From G963674685 sp964591275 (GTDB lineage: Bacteria > Lernaellota > Lernaellaia > JACKCT01), in NCBI GenBank assembly GCA_964591275.1, contig CAZQAE010000032.1, positions 1 to 57,201 on the forward strand: DNA of 57,201 nucleotides. Reading direction: 5' to 3'. Position 1 is the first letter of the stretch, and every line of letters starts with the position of its first letter. Below, one piece after another: positions 25,421 through 33,225 of this stretch. The notes beneath the pieces are model-generated. The model was not told where the DNA came from, ran no database searches, and saw nothing but the letters and a program-made list of their open reading frames with translations. A program made the translations under genes and the position numbers.

Positions 25421-27060
25421 GGTGAAACCCTGGGGCCGCTTAACTCCATTTCATCAAGCGTTTGAAGCAGATTGTCGGCCATAACTTTGTATCCTTTGGC
25501 CGTGCAGTGACCATCTCTCCGAAAAATCTCGCCACGCTGATGGTTGCGCATGATCTCCTTAAAAACCGGCGTATGATCCACGAAGACGATCCCGCGACGT
25601 CGGGCAAAATCCGCGAGTCTATTTCGGTAAAAGGTATCAGGATAACTCATTAATATTATGGGTATTTCCCTTTCCTCCATAATATCCGCCATGTCGTCCA
25701 AATCCTCAATGAGGTTGAGGGCCGCCCTGCCCTCGTCGCTCTTGGCCAGAATATTTTTTGTCCAGCGACCAAGCAATTGCCAATCGGCGCTGCGAGGCCC
25801 AATCGACGCCGTCACGGTTTCCTGAAAATCCCGATCGGGATTTTCAGGCCTTTCAACCCAGGCTCTGGCTATTCGGGCATAATGACCCGGATGGCGATGG
25901 CTGTAGTCCAGTGATAACTCGAAAGCTTCGACGGCTTTTTGTCCCTCCCCCGCAGCCAATAGAATTTCGCCTTTTGTCCATTGAATTTCTGCGTTCCACG
26001 GCTCTAGCGCTTCGGCTGCCAACAATTGAAATAGGGCGTCGTCGGGTCTTCCCATTTTCAGATAGGTCATGGCCAGGCCATGCGGAACGGGGAGAAAATA
26101 CGGTTCGATCCTTCTCGATTCTTCAAAGAATCGGATCGCTCCCTCATAGTCGCCTGCATCCATTCGATAGTAAGCCATTCCGGCATATAGCCATGAGGAG
26201 TCCAGGTCGAATCGCGCCTTGCGAAAACCCATGACCAATTCGTTGCGGTACAGATAAATATATCCAATCCCCATTGTGGCCAGCAGATTGTCCGGGGCTA
26301 ATTTCAAAGCAGTGTGCAAGTATTCTTCGGCCAAAGCGGTTCGCGATTTAGTGATGAGAAAAAGACCGTAAGCGATGTATTGCTGCGCGGGATCGCCATC
26401 CGCTGGTTCAGCAATTTCGCCTTGTCCCATGGCGTAAGGCTCAAAAATCTTTTTGACTTTCGCAAATTCCTCGCGATTTTCCAGCACGCCCGCAATTTCC
26501 TTTGCTTCCAGCGCCGGGACATTCGGATCAATGCGGCTGTTGGGATCGACGTTGAGGTTGATCCAGATGATGCGTGCAAACTGGTAAATTTTTAATGAAC
26601 CGAACATTTTTTTTAAAAACGCTCTTGCGCCTTTTTTATTAGCGTCGGCGTGCTTGCGAAACCTGTTATTATATCCTGCCAATAACAGCACTACATCTGG
26701 ATTCCAACGATCTAGATAGTCCGGCAGCGCCGCCAACAGAGAAGTGGAATCCATGTAGGGATGTCCCAAATTAACCACGCGAACGCCTTCGGGATGAACT
26801 TGGGAAATCATACGCTGCAAATGCGCCGGGTAAGACTCGCCTGCTCCCGCCCCGATGCCGTAAGTGAAGGAATCTCCCAGACACAAGATGACGCGATCCC
26901 GGTCCGCCGGGAGATTTCCCCGCGTAGTTTTTAAGGCGATCAATCCATGAAGTCTCAGGGCGATTTCAACGAATGATAAGAATAGGCAAAAAACTACGCC
27001 GACGTAGAGAAGTTTTCGCCACGCTGGTATTCGTTTTTTGATTGTCGCATCGCCCGGCAT
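25417..27060 (-). CDS. Membrane-anchored SGNH hydrolase with internal TPR domain
   Basis: A 547-residue protein with one N-terminal membrane helix (about 16-36). Block I LGDSFTYG gives Ser64 and block III AGYNNR gives Asn131 or Asn132, but the closing block V DGH (Asp516, His518) is almost 400 residues later. Between them, at about 225-400, lie TPR-like helical repeats (AEEYLHTALKLAPDN, GAIRFFEESRRIEPYF, DALFQLLAAEALEPWN). So a protein-interaction module appears to be inserted into the catalytic domain. A perfect 28-base palindrome lies in its coding sequence (25821-25848). It begins nine bases after queA and is coupled to the GT-C-like gene downstream. Confidence 0.8.
   Translation of the reverse strand: MPGDATIKKRIPAWRKLLYVGVVFCLFLSFVEIALRLHGLIALKTTRGNLPADRDRVILCLGDSFTYGIGAGAGESYPAHLQRMISQVHPEGVRVVNLGHPYMDSTSLLAALPDYLDRWNPDVVLLLAGYNNRFRKHADANKKGARAFLKKMFGSLKIYQFARIIWINLNVDPNSRIDPNVPALEAKEIAGVLENREEFAKVKKIFEPYAMGQGEIAEPADGDPAQQYIAYGLFLITKSRTALAEEYLHTALKLAPDNLLATMGIGYIYLYRNELVMGFRKARFDLDSSWLYAGMAYYRMDAGDYEGAIRFFEESRRIEPYFLPVPHGLAMTYLKMGRPDDALFQLLAAEALEPWNAEIQWTKGEILLAAGEGQKAVEAFELSLDYSHRHPGHYARIARAWVERPENPDRDFQETVTASIGPRSADWQLLGRWTKNILAKSDEGRAALNLIEDLDDMADIMEEREIPIILMSYPDTFYRNRLADFARRRGIVFVDHTPVFKEIMRNHQRGEIFRRDGHCTAKGYKVMADNLLQTLDEMELSGPRVSP
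25821..25848. repeat. Perfect 28-base palindrome inside a coding region
   Basis: The half-site CCTGAAAATCCCGA is followed at once by its exact reverse complement, with no loop base. It lies inside the SGNH/TPR gene and encodes part of PENPDRDFQE. Half of it (TGAAAATCCCGATC, 14 bases) also occurs near 30470. Confidence 0.9.
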
Positions 27061-27068
27061 AATGCCCG

Positions 27069-28115
27069 TTACAATAGCAACATCGCGTCGCCATAGCTAT
27101 AGAAGCGATACTTTTCCCTGATCGCCTCTTCGTAAATAGCAAAGGTCTTTTCTTTTCCAATCAAAGCACTCACGAGCATAAGTAGCGTCGAGCGGGGAAG
27201 ATGAAAATTGGTCATCAGCGCATCGACAACCTGGAATGTAGAACCGGGTTTGATAAAAAGACGTGTCTCGGATAGGCCAGGGACGACGCGCCCTTCGCTC
27301 CATGCCGATTCCAGGGTCCGGCAAACGGTGGTCCCAACCGCCAGCAGGAGGCGTTTATTCCGTTTGGCCGCATTCACAACGCCAGCCGCCTCAGGGGAAA
27401 CTTCAATTCGCTCTTTGTGCATGACGTGCTTCTCCAAGTCCTCTTCCCGAACAGGATAGAAGGTTCCCATTCCCACATGAAGCGTCACGAAAGCACGCCC
27501 TATCCCTTTGTTTTCAATTCTTTTGATGAGATCATCGCTAAAATGCAGCCCGGCGGTCGGCGCGGCGACGGCGCCTTCCTTTTGCGCGTAAACCGTTTGA
27601 TATCGATCCTTATCAAGCTCACGCAATCGCCCGGAATCATCTCGATTTCGTCGTATATAAGGCGGCAGAGGCATGACTCCTGCGTTTTCGACTTCTTTTT
27701 CGATGTCTCCATCCGCCTCAAAACGCAATACCATAAGGCCGTCGGCGTCTTTTGATTCCACGACGGCTCGAAGTCTGTCGCCAAGATTAACAAATTCTCC
27801 GGCCTTAAATCCACGCCTCGATTTTCCGATGGCCTGATAACGGACATCATCTGCCGGTAATTTGTCGAGTAGAAGAAACTCGGCAGCGCCCCCGGTCGGT
27901 TTCCGTCCGTATAATCTGGCAGGAATGACCTTCGTGTCGTTGAACACCATGAGCGTATTTGGCGGCAGAATTTCCGGCAACTCTTCGACGCGTCTGTGCT
28001 CAACGCGATCCTCAGTTCGGCGATAAACGAGCAAGCGCGCGCCTTCGCGCCTCGGGCTAGGCCGCTGCGCGATCAGTTCGCTCGGAAGATGATAATCAAA
28101 ATCAGACGATTTCAT
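27069..28115 (-). CDS. queA: tRNA preQ1(34) S-adenosylmethionine ribosyltransferase-isomerase (QueA)
   Basis: Transfers and rearranges the ribose of S-adenosylmethionine onto preQ1 at tRNA position 34, giving epoxyqueuosine. The 348 residues are full length. Family segments are SDFDYHLPSELIAQRPSPRR at the N-terminus, FNDTKVIPARLYGRK, AAPTAGLHFSDDL, TLHVGMGTFYPV and TNFHLPRSTLLMLVSA. It pairs functionally with QueD at 17379. The start is ATG at 28115 without a strong ribosome site. It is followed after nine bases by the SGNH/TPR gene and preceded by the slipin gene, so transcription may run through from the NfeD operon. Confidence 0.95.
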   Translation of the reverse strand: MKSSDFDYHLPSELIAQRPSPRREGARLLVYRRTEDRVEHRRVEELPEILPPNTLMVFNDTKVIPARLYGRKPTGGAAEFLLLDKLPADDVRYQAIGKSRRGFKAGEFVNLGDRLRAVVESKDADGLMVLRFEADGDIEKEVENAGVMPLPPYIRRNRDDSGRLRELDKDRYQTVYAQKEGAVAAPTAGLHFSDDLIKRIENKGIGRAFVTLHVGMGTFYPVREEDLEKHVMHKERIEVSPEAAGVVNAAKRNKRLLLAVGTTVCRTLESAWSEGRVVPGLSETRLFIKPGSTFQVVDALMTNFHLPRSTLLMLVSALIGKEKTFAIYEEAIREKYRFYSYGDAMLLL

Positions 28116-28146
28116 GCGTCGTTAGTAAATCAGTACCCTGTTTCCA

Positions 28147-28899
28147 TCACTCTGACGCTTTGCTGACCATTTTGAAAAGGTCGATGGGAATCGGGAAGAG
28201 TGTTGTGGAGTTGTTTTCCGTGGCAATCTCCGCCAGGGTCTGTAAATAGCGCAGTTGAATCGCCGCCGGATGTCTGCCGATGACGTCTGCGGCCTGTGCG
28301 AGCTTTTCAGCAGCCTGGAACTCGCCCTCGGCGGCAATGATCTTGGCGCGACGTTCGCGCTCGGCTTCCGCCTGCTTGGCCATGGCTCGCTGCATCGTGG
28401 CTGGAAGATCGATGTGTTTCACTTCCACAGCCGTAACCTTGATGACCCAGTGATCAGTTTCCTCGTCAAGGATGGTCTGAAGGCGTTCATTAATTTTCTC
28501 CCGCTCGGAGAGCAGATCGTCCAACTCGACTTCGCCGAGCACGCTGCGCAGTGTTGTTTGAGCCAACTGGCTCGTCGCGTAGATGTAGTTTTCAACCTCC
28601 AACACCGCCTTCGTGGGGTCCATGACCCTAAAATAGAAAACGGCGTTGACTTTAACGGTTACGTTGTCGCGCGTGATGACGTCCTGCGGCGGAATATCCA
28701 TTGTAATAATTCGTGTACTGATACGCACCATTCTGTCAATGGCGGGAATGATCCACTTCAACCCCGGTCCTTTTAGAGGACCAAGACGACCCAGCCGAAA
28801 GATAACGCCCCGCTCATATTCATTGAGAACCCGAAGGCCCGCCAGGATGAACATGAAACCCAAAACGATAAGAATTCCAAATCCGCCTAAAAACTGCAT
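28147..28899 (-). CDS. Slipin (SPFH/band 7 stomatin-like protein)
   Basis: A 250-residue membrane protein. One N-terminal hairpin helix (about 4-24) anchors an SPFH domain: NEYERGVIFRLGRLGPLKGPG, TRIITMDIPPQDVITRDN and VKVNAVFYFRV are the classic stomatin strands. The C-terminus has the helical AEAERERRAKIIAAEGEF that drives oligomerisation. Slipins form membrane microdomains and are commonly encoded next to a membrane protease of the NfeD family, as here. It has a strong ribosome site (GGGGGAGG). The cleaved or scaffolded partner is unknown. Confidence 0.92.
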   Translation of the reverse strand: MQFLGGFGILIVLGFMFILAGLRVLNEYERGVIFRLGRLGPLKGPGLKWIIPAIDRMVRISTRIITMDIPPQDVITRDNVTVKVNAVFYFRVMDPTKAVLEVENYIYATSQLAQTTLRSVLGEVELDDLLSEREKINERLQTILDEETDHWVIKVTAVEVKHIDLPATMQRAMAKQAEAERERRAKIIAAEGEFQAAEKLAQAADVIGRHPAAIQLRYLQTLAEIATENNSTTLFPIPIDLFKMVSKASE

Positions 28900-28953
28900 T
28901 TTATGCCTCCCCCGTGAATTTTCCTAAAGTGAATCAGCAACGCACTATAGCAT

Positions 28954-30309
28954 TTAATCCACCGGTTCAACAGTGACGGTGGTTTGCTCGATTTTTATTA
29001 TGCGAACCTTTTGACCCTTGCTTATCTGGCTGTCCGAAACGGCGCTCCATCGAACGCCCTGCAACTTGATCTGCCCTGCCTGTCCAATGAATTCCGTTGC
29101 CGCCGTTCCGATTTCGCCGACCAGCGATTCCTGTCCTGTCTGCGGGCGTTTTCTTTGCACCCGAAAAACAACAAATGCGATCAGAGCCGCGAAAATAGCG
29201 AATCCCGCAGTGGTCGGAATAATCAATGCCCACGACACCGCAAAAGAAAAATCGGGTGATTCCATAACTTTCTCCGGAACGTCAAACATGAAAAGGGAAC
29301 CCATTGCCAGGCAGACCGCTCCGCCTGCCGTCAGGGCGCCATAACTGGTGAATTTCACTTCGGCGACGAACATGACCATCGCCGCGACTATCAGAATAAT
29401 GCCCACCAGATTGATGGGCAACACCTGCGTGCTCATAAGAAAGAGCAGAAAGCAGATCCCGCCAAGGGCTCCGGGGAATATCAAACCGGGATGTGAAAAC
29501 TCAGCGTAAATCCCGAGGAAACCAATAACCATGAGGATGTAGGCAAGGTTTGGATCAGCCAGGCGCATAAGCAATCGGTGCTTGAGACCTGGCTCTTGCC
29601 TGACAATCTCTGCACCAGCGAGTTTTAAATTGACGACGCTTTTATCCGCCAATATAACTTCTCGCCCGTCCACCTTTTGCAAAAGGTCCTGCAGATCATC
29701 GGCGACAAAATCGATCACATTGACTTTTAATGCCTGCGTCGCCGTAACGGAAACACTGTCGCGAACCGCCTTGACCGCCCATTCCTTATTCCTTTTCCGT
29801 TGTTCGGCAATTCCCTCGATCCAGGCCGCCGTGTCATTAGTGATTTTCTTGTTCATCTCCTCGCCGATTTCCTCGCCGCCGCCCGCGACAGGATGCGCCG
29901 CACCGATATTTGTACCCGGCGCCATAACGGCGACGTGCGCAGCCATGGTGATCATCACACCAGCACTCCCCGCACGAGCGCCTGGAGGAGTTACGTAAAC
30001 AATGACGGGAATCTGTGAGTTAAGAAAAGCCTGCACGATATCGCGAGTGGATTCCACCAGACCGCCGGGCGTGTCCAGTTCGATCAACAAAGCGTCGAAT
30101 TCTGAATTTTGCGCTCGGTTAAGAGAGGTGATGAAAAAATCAGCACTTCCGGGATTGACCGTAGAATCAAGTTTGATGAGAAGAATCCTGGAAGGTTTCT
30201 CTACCATTTCAGCATTCTGGTCGCTGCCGAGTACCTGCGCCATCGCAAAAACCGGCCCGAAGACCACAAGCACCGCATAAAAAATCAGTCTGATTTTTAA
30301 AGCTTTCAT
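28954..30309 (-). CDS. NfeD-family membrane serine protease (long form, ClpP-like domain)
   Basis: A 451-residue protein of the PH1510/YuaF-NfeD1b type. A signal segment (about 5-25) leads to a ClpP-like protease domain outside the membrane, with DTPGGLVEST (79-88) and the catalytic Ser115 in ARAGSAGVMI; a Lys in the EMNKKITNDTAAW region is the likely base. About four membrane helices follow at roughly 265-380, and an OB-fold NfeD domain closes the protein. Such proteases cleave the C-terminus of stomatin-like partners; the slipin gene is next downstream. I chose the ATG at 30309 (GAGGA five bases upstream), which overlaps the uracil-DNA glycosylase stop by four bases. Confidence 0.9.
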   Translation of the reverse strand: MKALKIRLIFYAVLVVFGPVFAMAQVLGSDQNAEMVEKPSRILLIKLDSTVNPGSADFFITSLNRAQNSEFDALLIELDTPGGLVESTRDIVQAFLNSQIPVIVYVTPPGARAGSAGVMITMAAHVAVMAPGTNIGAAHPVAGGGEEIGEEMNKKITNDTAAWIEGIAEQRKRNKEWAVKAVRDSVSVTATQALKVNVIDFVADDLQDLLQKVDGREVILADKSVVNLKLAGAEIVRQEPGLKHRLLMRLADPNLAYILMVIGFLGIYAEFSHPGLIFPGALGGICFLLFLMSTQVLPINLVGIILIVAAMVMFVAEVKFTSYGALTAGGAVCLAMGSLFMFDVPEKVMESPDFSFAVSWALIIPTTAGFAIFAALIAFVVFRVQRKRPQTGQESLVGEIGTAATEFIGQAGQIKLQGVRWSAVSDSQISKGQKVRIIKIEQTTVTVEPVD

Positions 30310-31112
30310 TTTTTCCTCGTTTCCGGAAGCCTCCAGCCCAGTTTCGCCATAACAGCTTGAAGATCCTCCCAAACCTCTTTTTTATGCCCAGGGCTTCGTA
30401 AAAGAAACGCTGGATGAAAAGTCGGAATTAGCGGTATCCCGGCGAAATCATGAAAGCGTCCCCGCATCTTGAAAATCCCGATCTTGGTATTCAAAAGAGA
30501 CTTCGTGGACGGATTCCCGAGCGTACATATAACTTTGGGTTTAATGGCTTCGATTTGGGCCAATAAAAACGGTTTGCAGGCTTTAACTTCATCCATTTCC
30601 GGATCGCGATTCCCGGGCGGTCGGCATTTGATAATGTTGGCTATATAGACATCTTTACGGGTTACGCCCATCGCCTCAATCATTTTTGTCAGAAGCTTGC
30701 CGGCCCGTCCCACAAAAGGAATTCCCTGCGCGTCCTCGTCCGCGCCCGGTGCTTCGCCGACGAACATCAACTCCGCGCCAGGATTGCCGTCGCCGAAAAC
30801 GATTTTATTGCGCGTCGAGTGCAATTTGCATCGGGTGCAATCGCCAAGCGTCGTACGAATTTCCTCCAGAGCACCGCCGAGTGAGTTGAGCGAAGCGCCA
30901 AATATCTCCTGAGATGAAAGACTTGCTGTATCCTGATTGCGTGTTTCAAGAGTAGGTCTCGGCATTTTATTGTCCACTACTTTGCGGGCGGCATCCAGAG
31001 CCTCGGTTGATAAATCCACCATTCGACGATACTTTTTTGCGTGCTCCAACGAGTTTGCAGCATCGTCCAGAACATCCTGAATTTTTTCCTTATTTGATTT
31101 GGATGATTTCAT
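30306..31112 (-). CDS. Uracil-DNA glycosylase, family 4 (Fe-S)
   Basis: Removes uracil from DNA in base-excision repair. The 268 residues consist of a charged helical N-terminal extension (about 1-75) and the catalytic domain. Motif A is GEAPGADED (119-127), motif B HPAFLLR (233-239), and Cys92, Cys95, Cys163 and Cys179 are the four ligands of the 4Fe-4S cluster that defines families 4 and 5. GEAPGADED puts it with family 4. The gene is coupled to the NfeD protease gene by an ATGA overlap; that pairing has no obvious functional meaning. The N-terminal extension is seen in several deltaproteobacterial homologues but has no known role. Confidence 0.92.
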   Translation of the reverse strand: MKSSKSNKEKIQDVLDDAANSLEHAKKYRRMVDLSTEALDAARKVVDNKMPRPTLETRNQDTASLSSQEIFGASLNSLGGALEEIRTTLGDCTRCKLHSTRNKIVFGDGNPGAELMFVGEAPGADEDAQGIPFVGRAGKLLTKMIEAMGVTRKDVYIANIIKCRPPGNRDPEMDEVKACKPFLLAQIEAIKPKVICTLGNPSTKSLLNTKIGIFKMRGRFHDFAGIPLIPTFHPAFLLRSPGHKKEVWEDLQAVMAKLGWRLPETRKK

Positions 31113-31145
31113 TAAAGACCCTTCGCGCTGGCAATGAGACTCCCG

Positions 31146-32336
31146 CTACGCTTTCAGATTAAACACAATTTCCAAAATATTTCGCGCGATTTCAGTTTTC
31201 GGCATTTTTTGAAAGAAGGCCGCTTTCCCATCCTTGCCAATGACGGTCACCGCATTGTCATCAGAATCAAAACCGATATCACTTTCGGAAACGTCGTTAT
31301 AGACAATAAAGTCAAGACCCTTCTTCTCAAGCTTCCTCTCGGCTGCTTCCCGTTCGGCGCCGACCTGCGCGGCAAAGCCGATCGTCAAACAAATGCCCTT
31401 TTTCGCGGACAAAGCGGCCAGGATATCCGGATTTTCCACGAGATTCAGGTTTTTCGGCATTGTTTTCTTATCCGCCTTGCCCGAACTGATTATTTCCGGA
31501 CGGAAATCGGCAACCGCCGCGCACATAATCAAGGCATCGGCGCTGGAGAAATGTTTTTCAAGAGCCGTTTGCATCTCCTCCGCCGTTTCAACAGAAATAA
31601 ACTGAACACCTGGCGGCGGCGTTAAGGCCGTTGGACCGCTAACCAAAGTTACATCGGCTCCGTAGTTGTAAGCGGCTTGGGCCAGCGCGTATCCCATCTT
31701 TCCACTGGAGCGGTTGCTGAGAAAACGCACCAAATCGATTTTTTCCCGGGTCGGACCTGCGCTGACAAGAATTTTCAAACCCTGCAGGGGATTTGGAGTC
31801 AGCGCACGCGTGATCGATGCGACGATCCTGGCAGGCTCTGGGAGACGCCCGGATCCGACACTTTTGCAAGCCAGTTCGCCGCTATCCGGCTCCATGACGA
31901 TATAACCAATGTCTTTAAGCTTTTTTATATTGCCCTGCACAATAGGATTGTCCCACATCCTGTCATTCATGGCAGGGCAAAGCATGATCGGACAAGAGGC
32001 GGCGCAGATGGTTGTCGTCAACAAATCGTCGCAGATTCCTGCCGCGACTTTAGCCAGGCAATTCGCCGTGGCGGGAGCCACAACAATAAGCTCGGCCCTT
32101 TGCGCTAAAAAAATGTGCCCGACTTTGGATTCGCCCACACAGTTGAACAGATCGCTGTAAACGGGATTGGCGGACAAAGTCTGCATTGTCAGCGGCGTAA
32201 TAAATTCCGCACCCGCTTTTGTCATGATGACATTGACTTTCGCGCCGTCCTTGACGAGCAGGCGCGTCAGTTCCGCAGCTTTATATGCTGCGATTCCGCC
32301 TGTGATGCCCAGCAGAACATTCCTGGCTTTGAGCAT
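31146..32336 (-). CDS. coaBC: Bifunctional phosphopantothenoylcysteine synthetase/decarboxylase (CoaBC)
   Basis: Carries out two coenzyme A steps: ligation of cysteine to 4'-phosphopantothenate (CoaB) and decarboxylation to 4'-phosphopantetheine (CoaC). Of 396 residues the first about 180 form the flavin-binding CoaC domain, with GITGGIAAYKAAELTR, the ATANCLAKVAAGICDDL region, CPAMNDRMWDNP and the catalytic Cys in ELACKSVGSGRL. The CoaB domain follows with SAGPTREKIDLVRFLSNRSS and TIGFAAQVGAE. The length is normal for the fused enzyme. A promoter at 32376-32404 lies 40 bases before the start. Confidence 0.95.
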   Translation of the reverse strand: MLKARNVLLGITGGIAAYKAAELTRLLVKDGAKVNVIMTKAGAEFITPLTMQTLSANPVYSDLFNCVGESKVGHIFLAQRAELIVVAPATANCLAKVAAGICDDLLTTTICAASCPIMLCPAMNDRMWDNPIVQGNIKKLKDIGYIVMEPDSGELACKSVGSGRLPEPARIVASITRALTPNPLQGLKILVSAGPTREKIDLVRFLSNRSSGKMGYALAQAAYNYGADVTLVSGPTALTPPPGVQFISVETAEEMQTALEKHFSSADALIMCAAVADFRPEIISSGKADKKTMPKNLNLVENPDILAALSAKKGICLTIGFAAQVGAEREAAERKLEKKGLDFIVYNDVSESDIGFDSDDNAVTVIGKDGKAAFFQKMPKTEIARNILEIVFNLKA

Positions 32337-32375
32337 AAATTCTCCCGTTGATCGGTGAATGCCTATGGGTCGAGC

Positions 32376-32404
32376 ACTATATCTCGTAAATGCGCCATTG
32401 GAAA
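32376..32404 (-). promoter_or_regulatory. Candidate promoter of coaBC
   Basis: Minus-strand TTTCCA (32399-32404), 17 bases, TATAGT (32376-32381). The -10 box matches at five of six positions. It sits in the 83-base gap after the MBL hydrolase gene and would also serve the genes downstream of coaBC. Confidence 0.5.
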
Positions 32405-32419
32405 CGAAAACGATATTTT

Positions 32420-33046
32420 CTAGGAAAAGAAAGGGTTGTGCCTTTTCTCCCGCCCGATGGTTGTTTCACCAAGGTGCCCCGGCAACACAACCGTTTCATC
32501 GGGTAAAGTAAATAGTTTGTTCTGGATATCTTGAATAAGCGCATCATAGCTTCCACCGGGGAAATCCGTTCTGCCGATTGATCCGGCAAAAAGCGTATCT
32601 CCAACGATAACCAATTTTTCTTCATCAAATATTAACGCGATTCCGCAGGGGCTATGGCCATGCAGTTCCGCAATCCGGGCCTTGATCTCACCGATTTCGA
32701 CAATATCGCCTTCCGTGACTAATTTATCCGCCGGAGGAGAATTCTCGGAGTTAATGCCAAACATTTTCGCCGCGTCGTCGACATGCGCCAAGCTCGATGC
32801 TTCGTCTGGATGCGTCAGAATATCCGCTCCTGTTGCTTCCTTGAGCCGCGCATTGCCTCCGACGTGGTCGAAATGCGCGTGCGTGTTGATGATCTGCCGA
32901 CAAGTGAGCCCCTCTTTTTTCAGGAGCGCTAGAATCGCGTCCACATCCCCGCCGGGATCGACAACTGCCGCCTCCTTCGTTTTCTCATCTCCGACAATAT
33001 AACAGTTCACGCCCAGGGGACCAACTTCAATTTTTTTCAAGATCAT
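32420..33046 (-). CDS. Metallo-beta-lactamase-fold hydrolase (glyoxalase II/YcbL-like)
   Basis: A 208-residue cytoplasmic hydrolase. THAHFDHVGG supplies His56, His58, Asp60 and His61, and later LHGHSPCGIAL, VGDTLFAGSIGRTDFPGG and LPGHLGETTIGREKRHNPF provide the remaining metal ligands. The ending GxxTTIGxEKxxNPF is characteristic of the small YcbL-like glyoxalase II relatives, which hydrolyse thioesters such as S-lactoylglutathione. The true substrate is uncertain. The ATG at 33046 follows AAAGGAG. The gene is divergent from the kinase gene at 33226. Confidence 0.88.
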   Translation of the reverse strand: MILKKIEVGPLGVNCYIVGDEKTKEAAVVDPGGDVDAILALLKKEGLTCRQIINTHAHFDHVGGNARLKEATGADILTHPDEASSLAHVDDAAKMFGINSENSPPADKLVTEGDIVEIGEIKARIAELHGHSPCGIALIFDEEKLVIVGDTLFAGSIGRTDFPGGSYDALIQDIQNKLFTLPDETVVLPGHLGETTIGREKRHNPFFS

Positions 33047-33140
33047 TGAATCTCCTTTATTTCGCCATAACCTTCAAGGTCTTTATCAATGCCCTTCGGG
33101 GCGGTCAAGAGCGATATTCACAATTTATGCTTTTGCAAAC

Positions 33141-33169
33141 TTGACAGCATGTGAGTGCGTTTATACGAT
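33141..33169 (+). promoter_or_regulatory. Promoter of the kinase operon
   Basis: TTGACA (33141-33146), 17 bases, TACGAT (33164-33169). Perfect -35 box and ideal spacing; it lies 57 bases before the GTG at 33226. Confidence 0.6.
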
Positions 33170-33225
33170 TGAGCGCGTTGAAATTTACGGATTCAACTCG
33201 AATCACTTGAACAGGAGCGGCGCTA

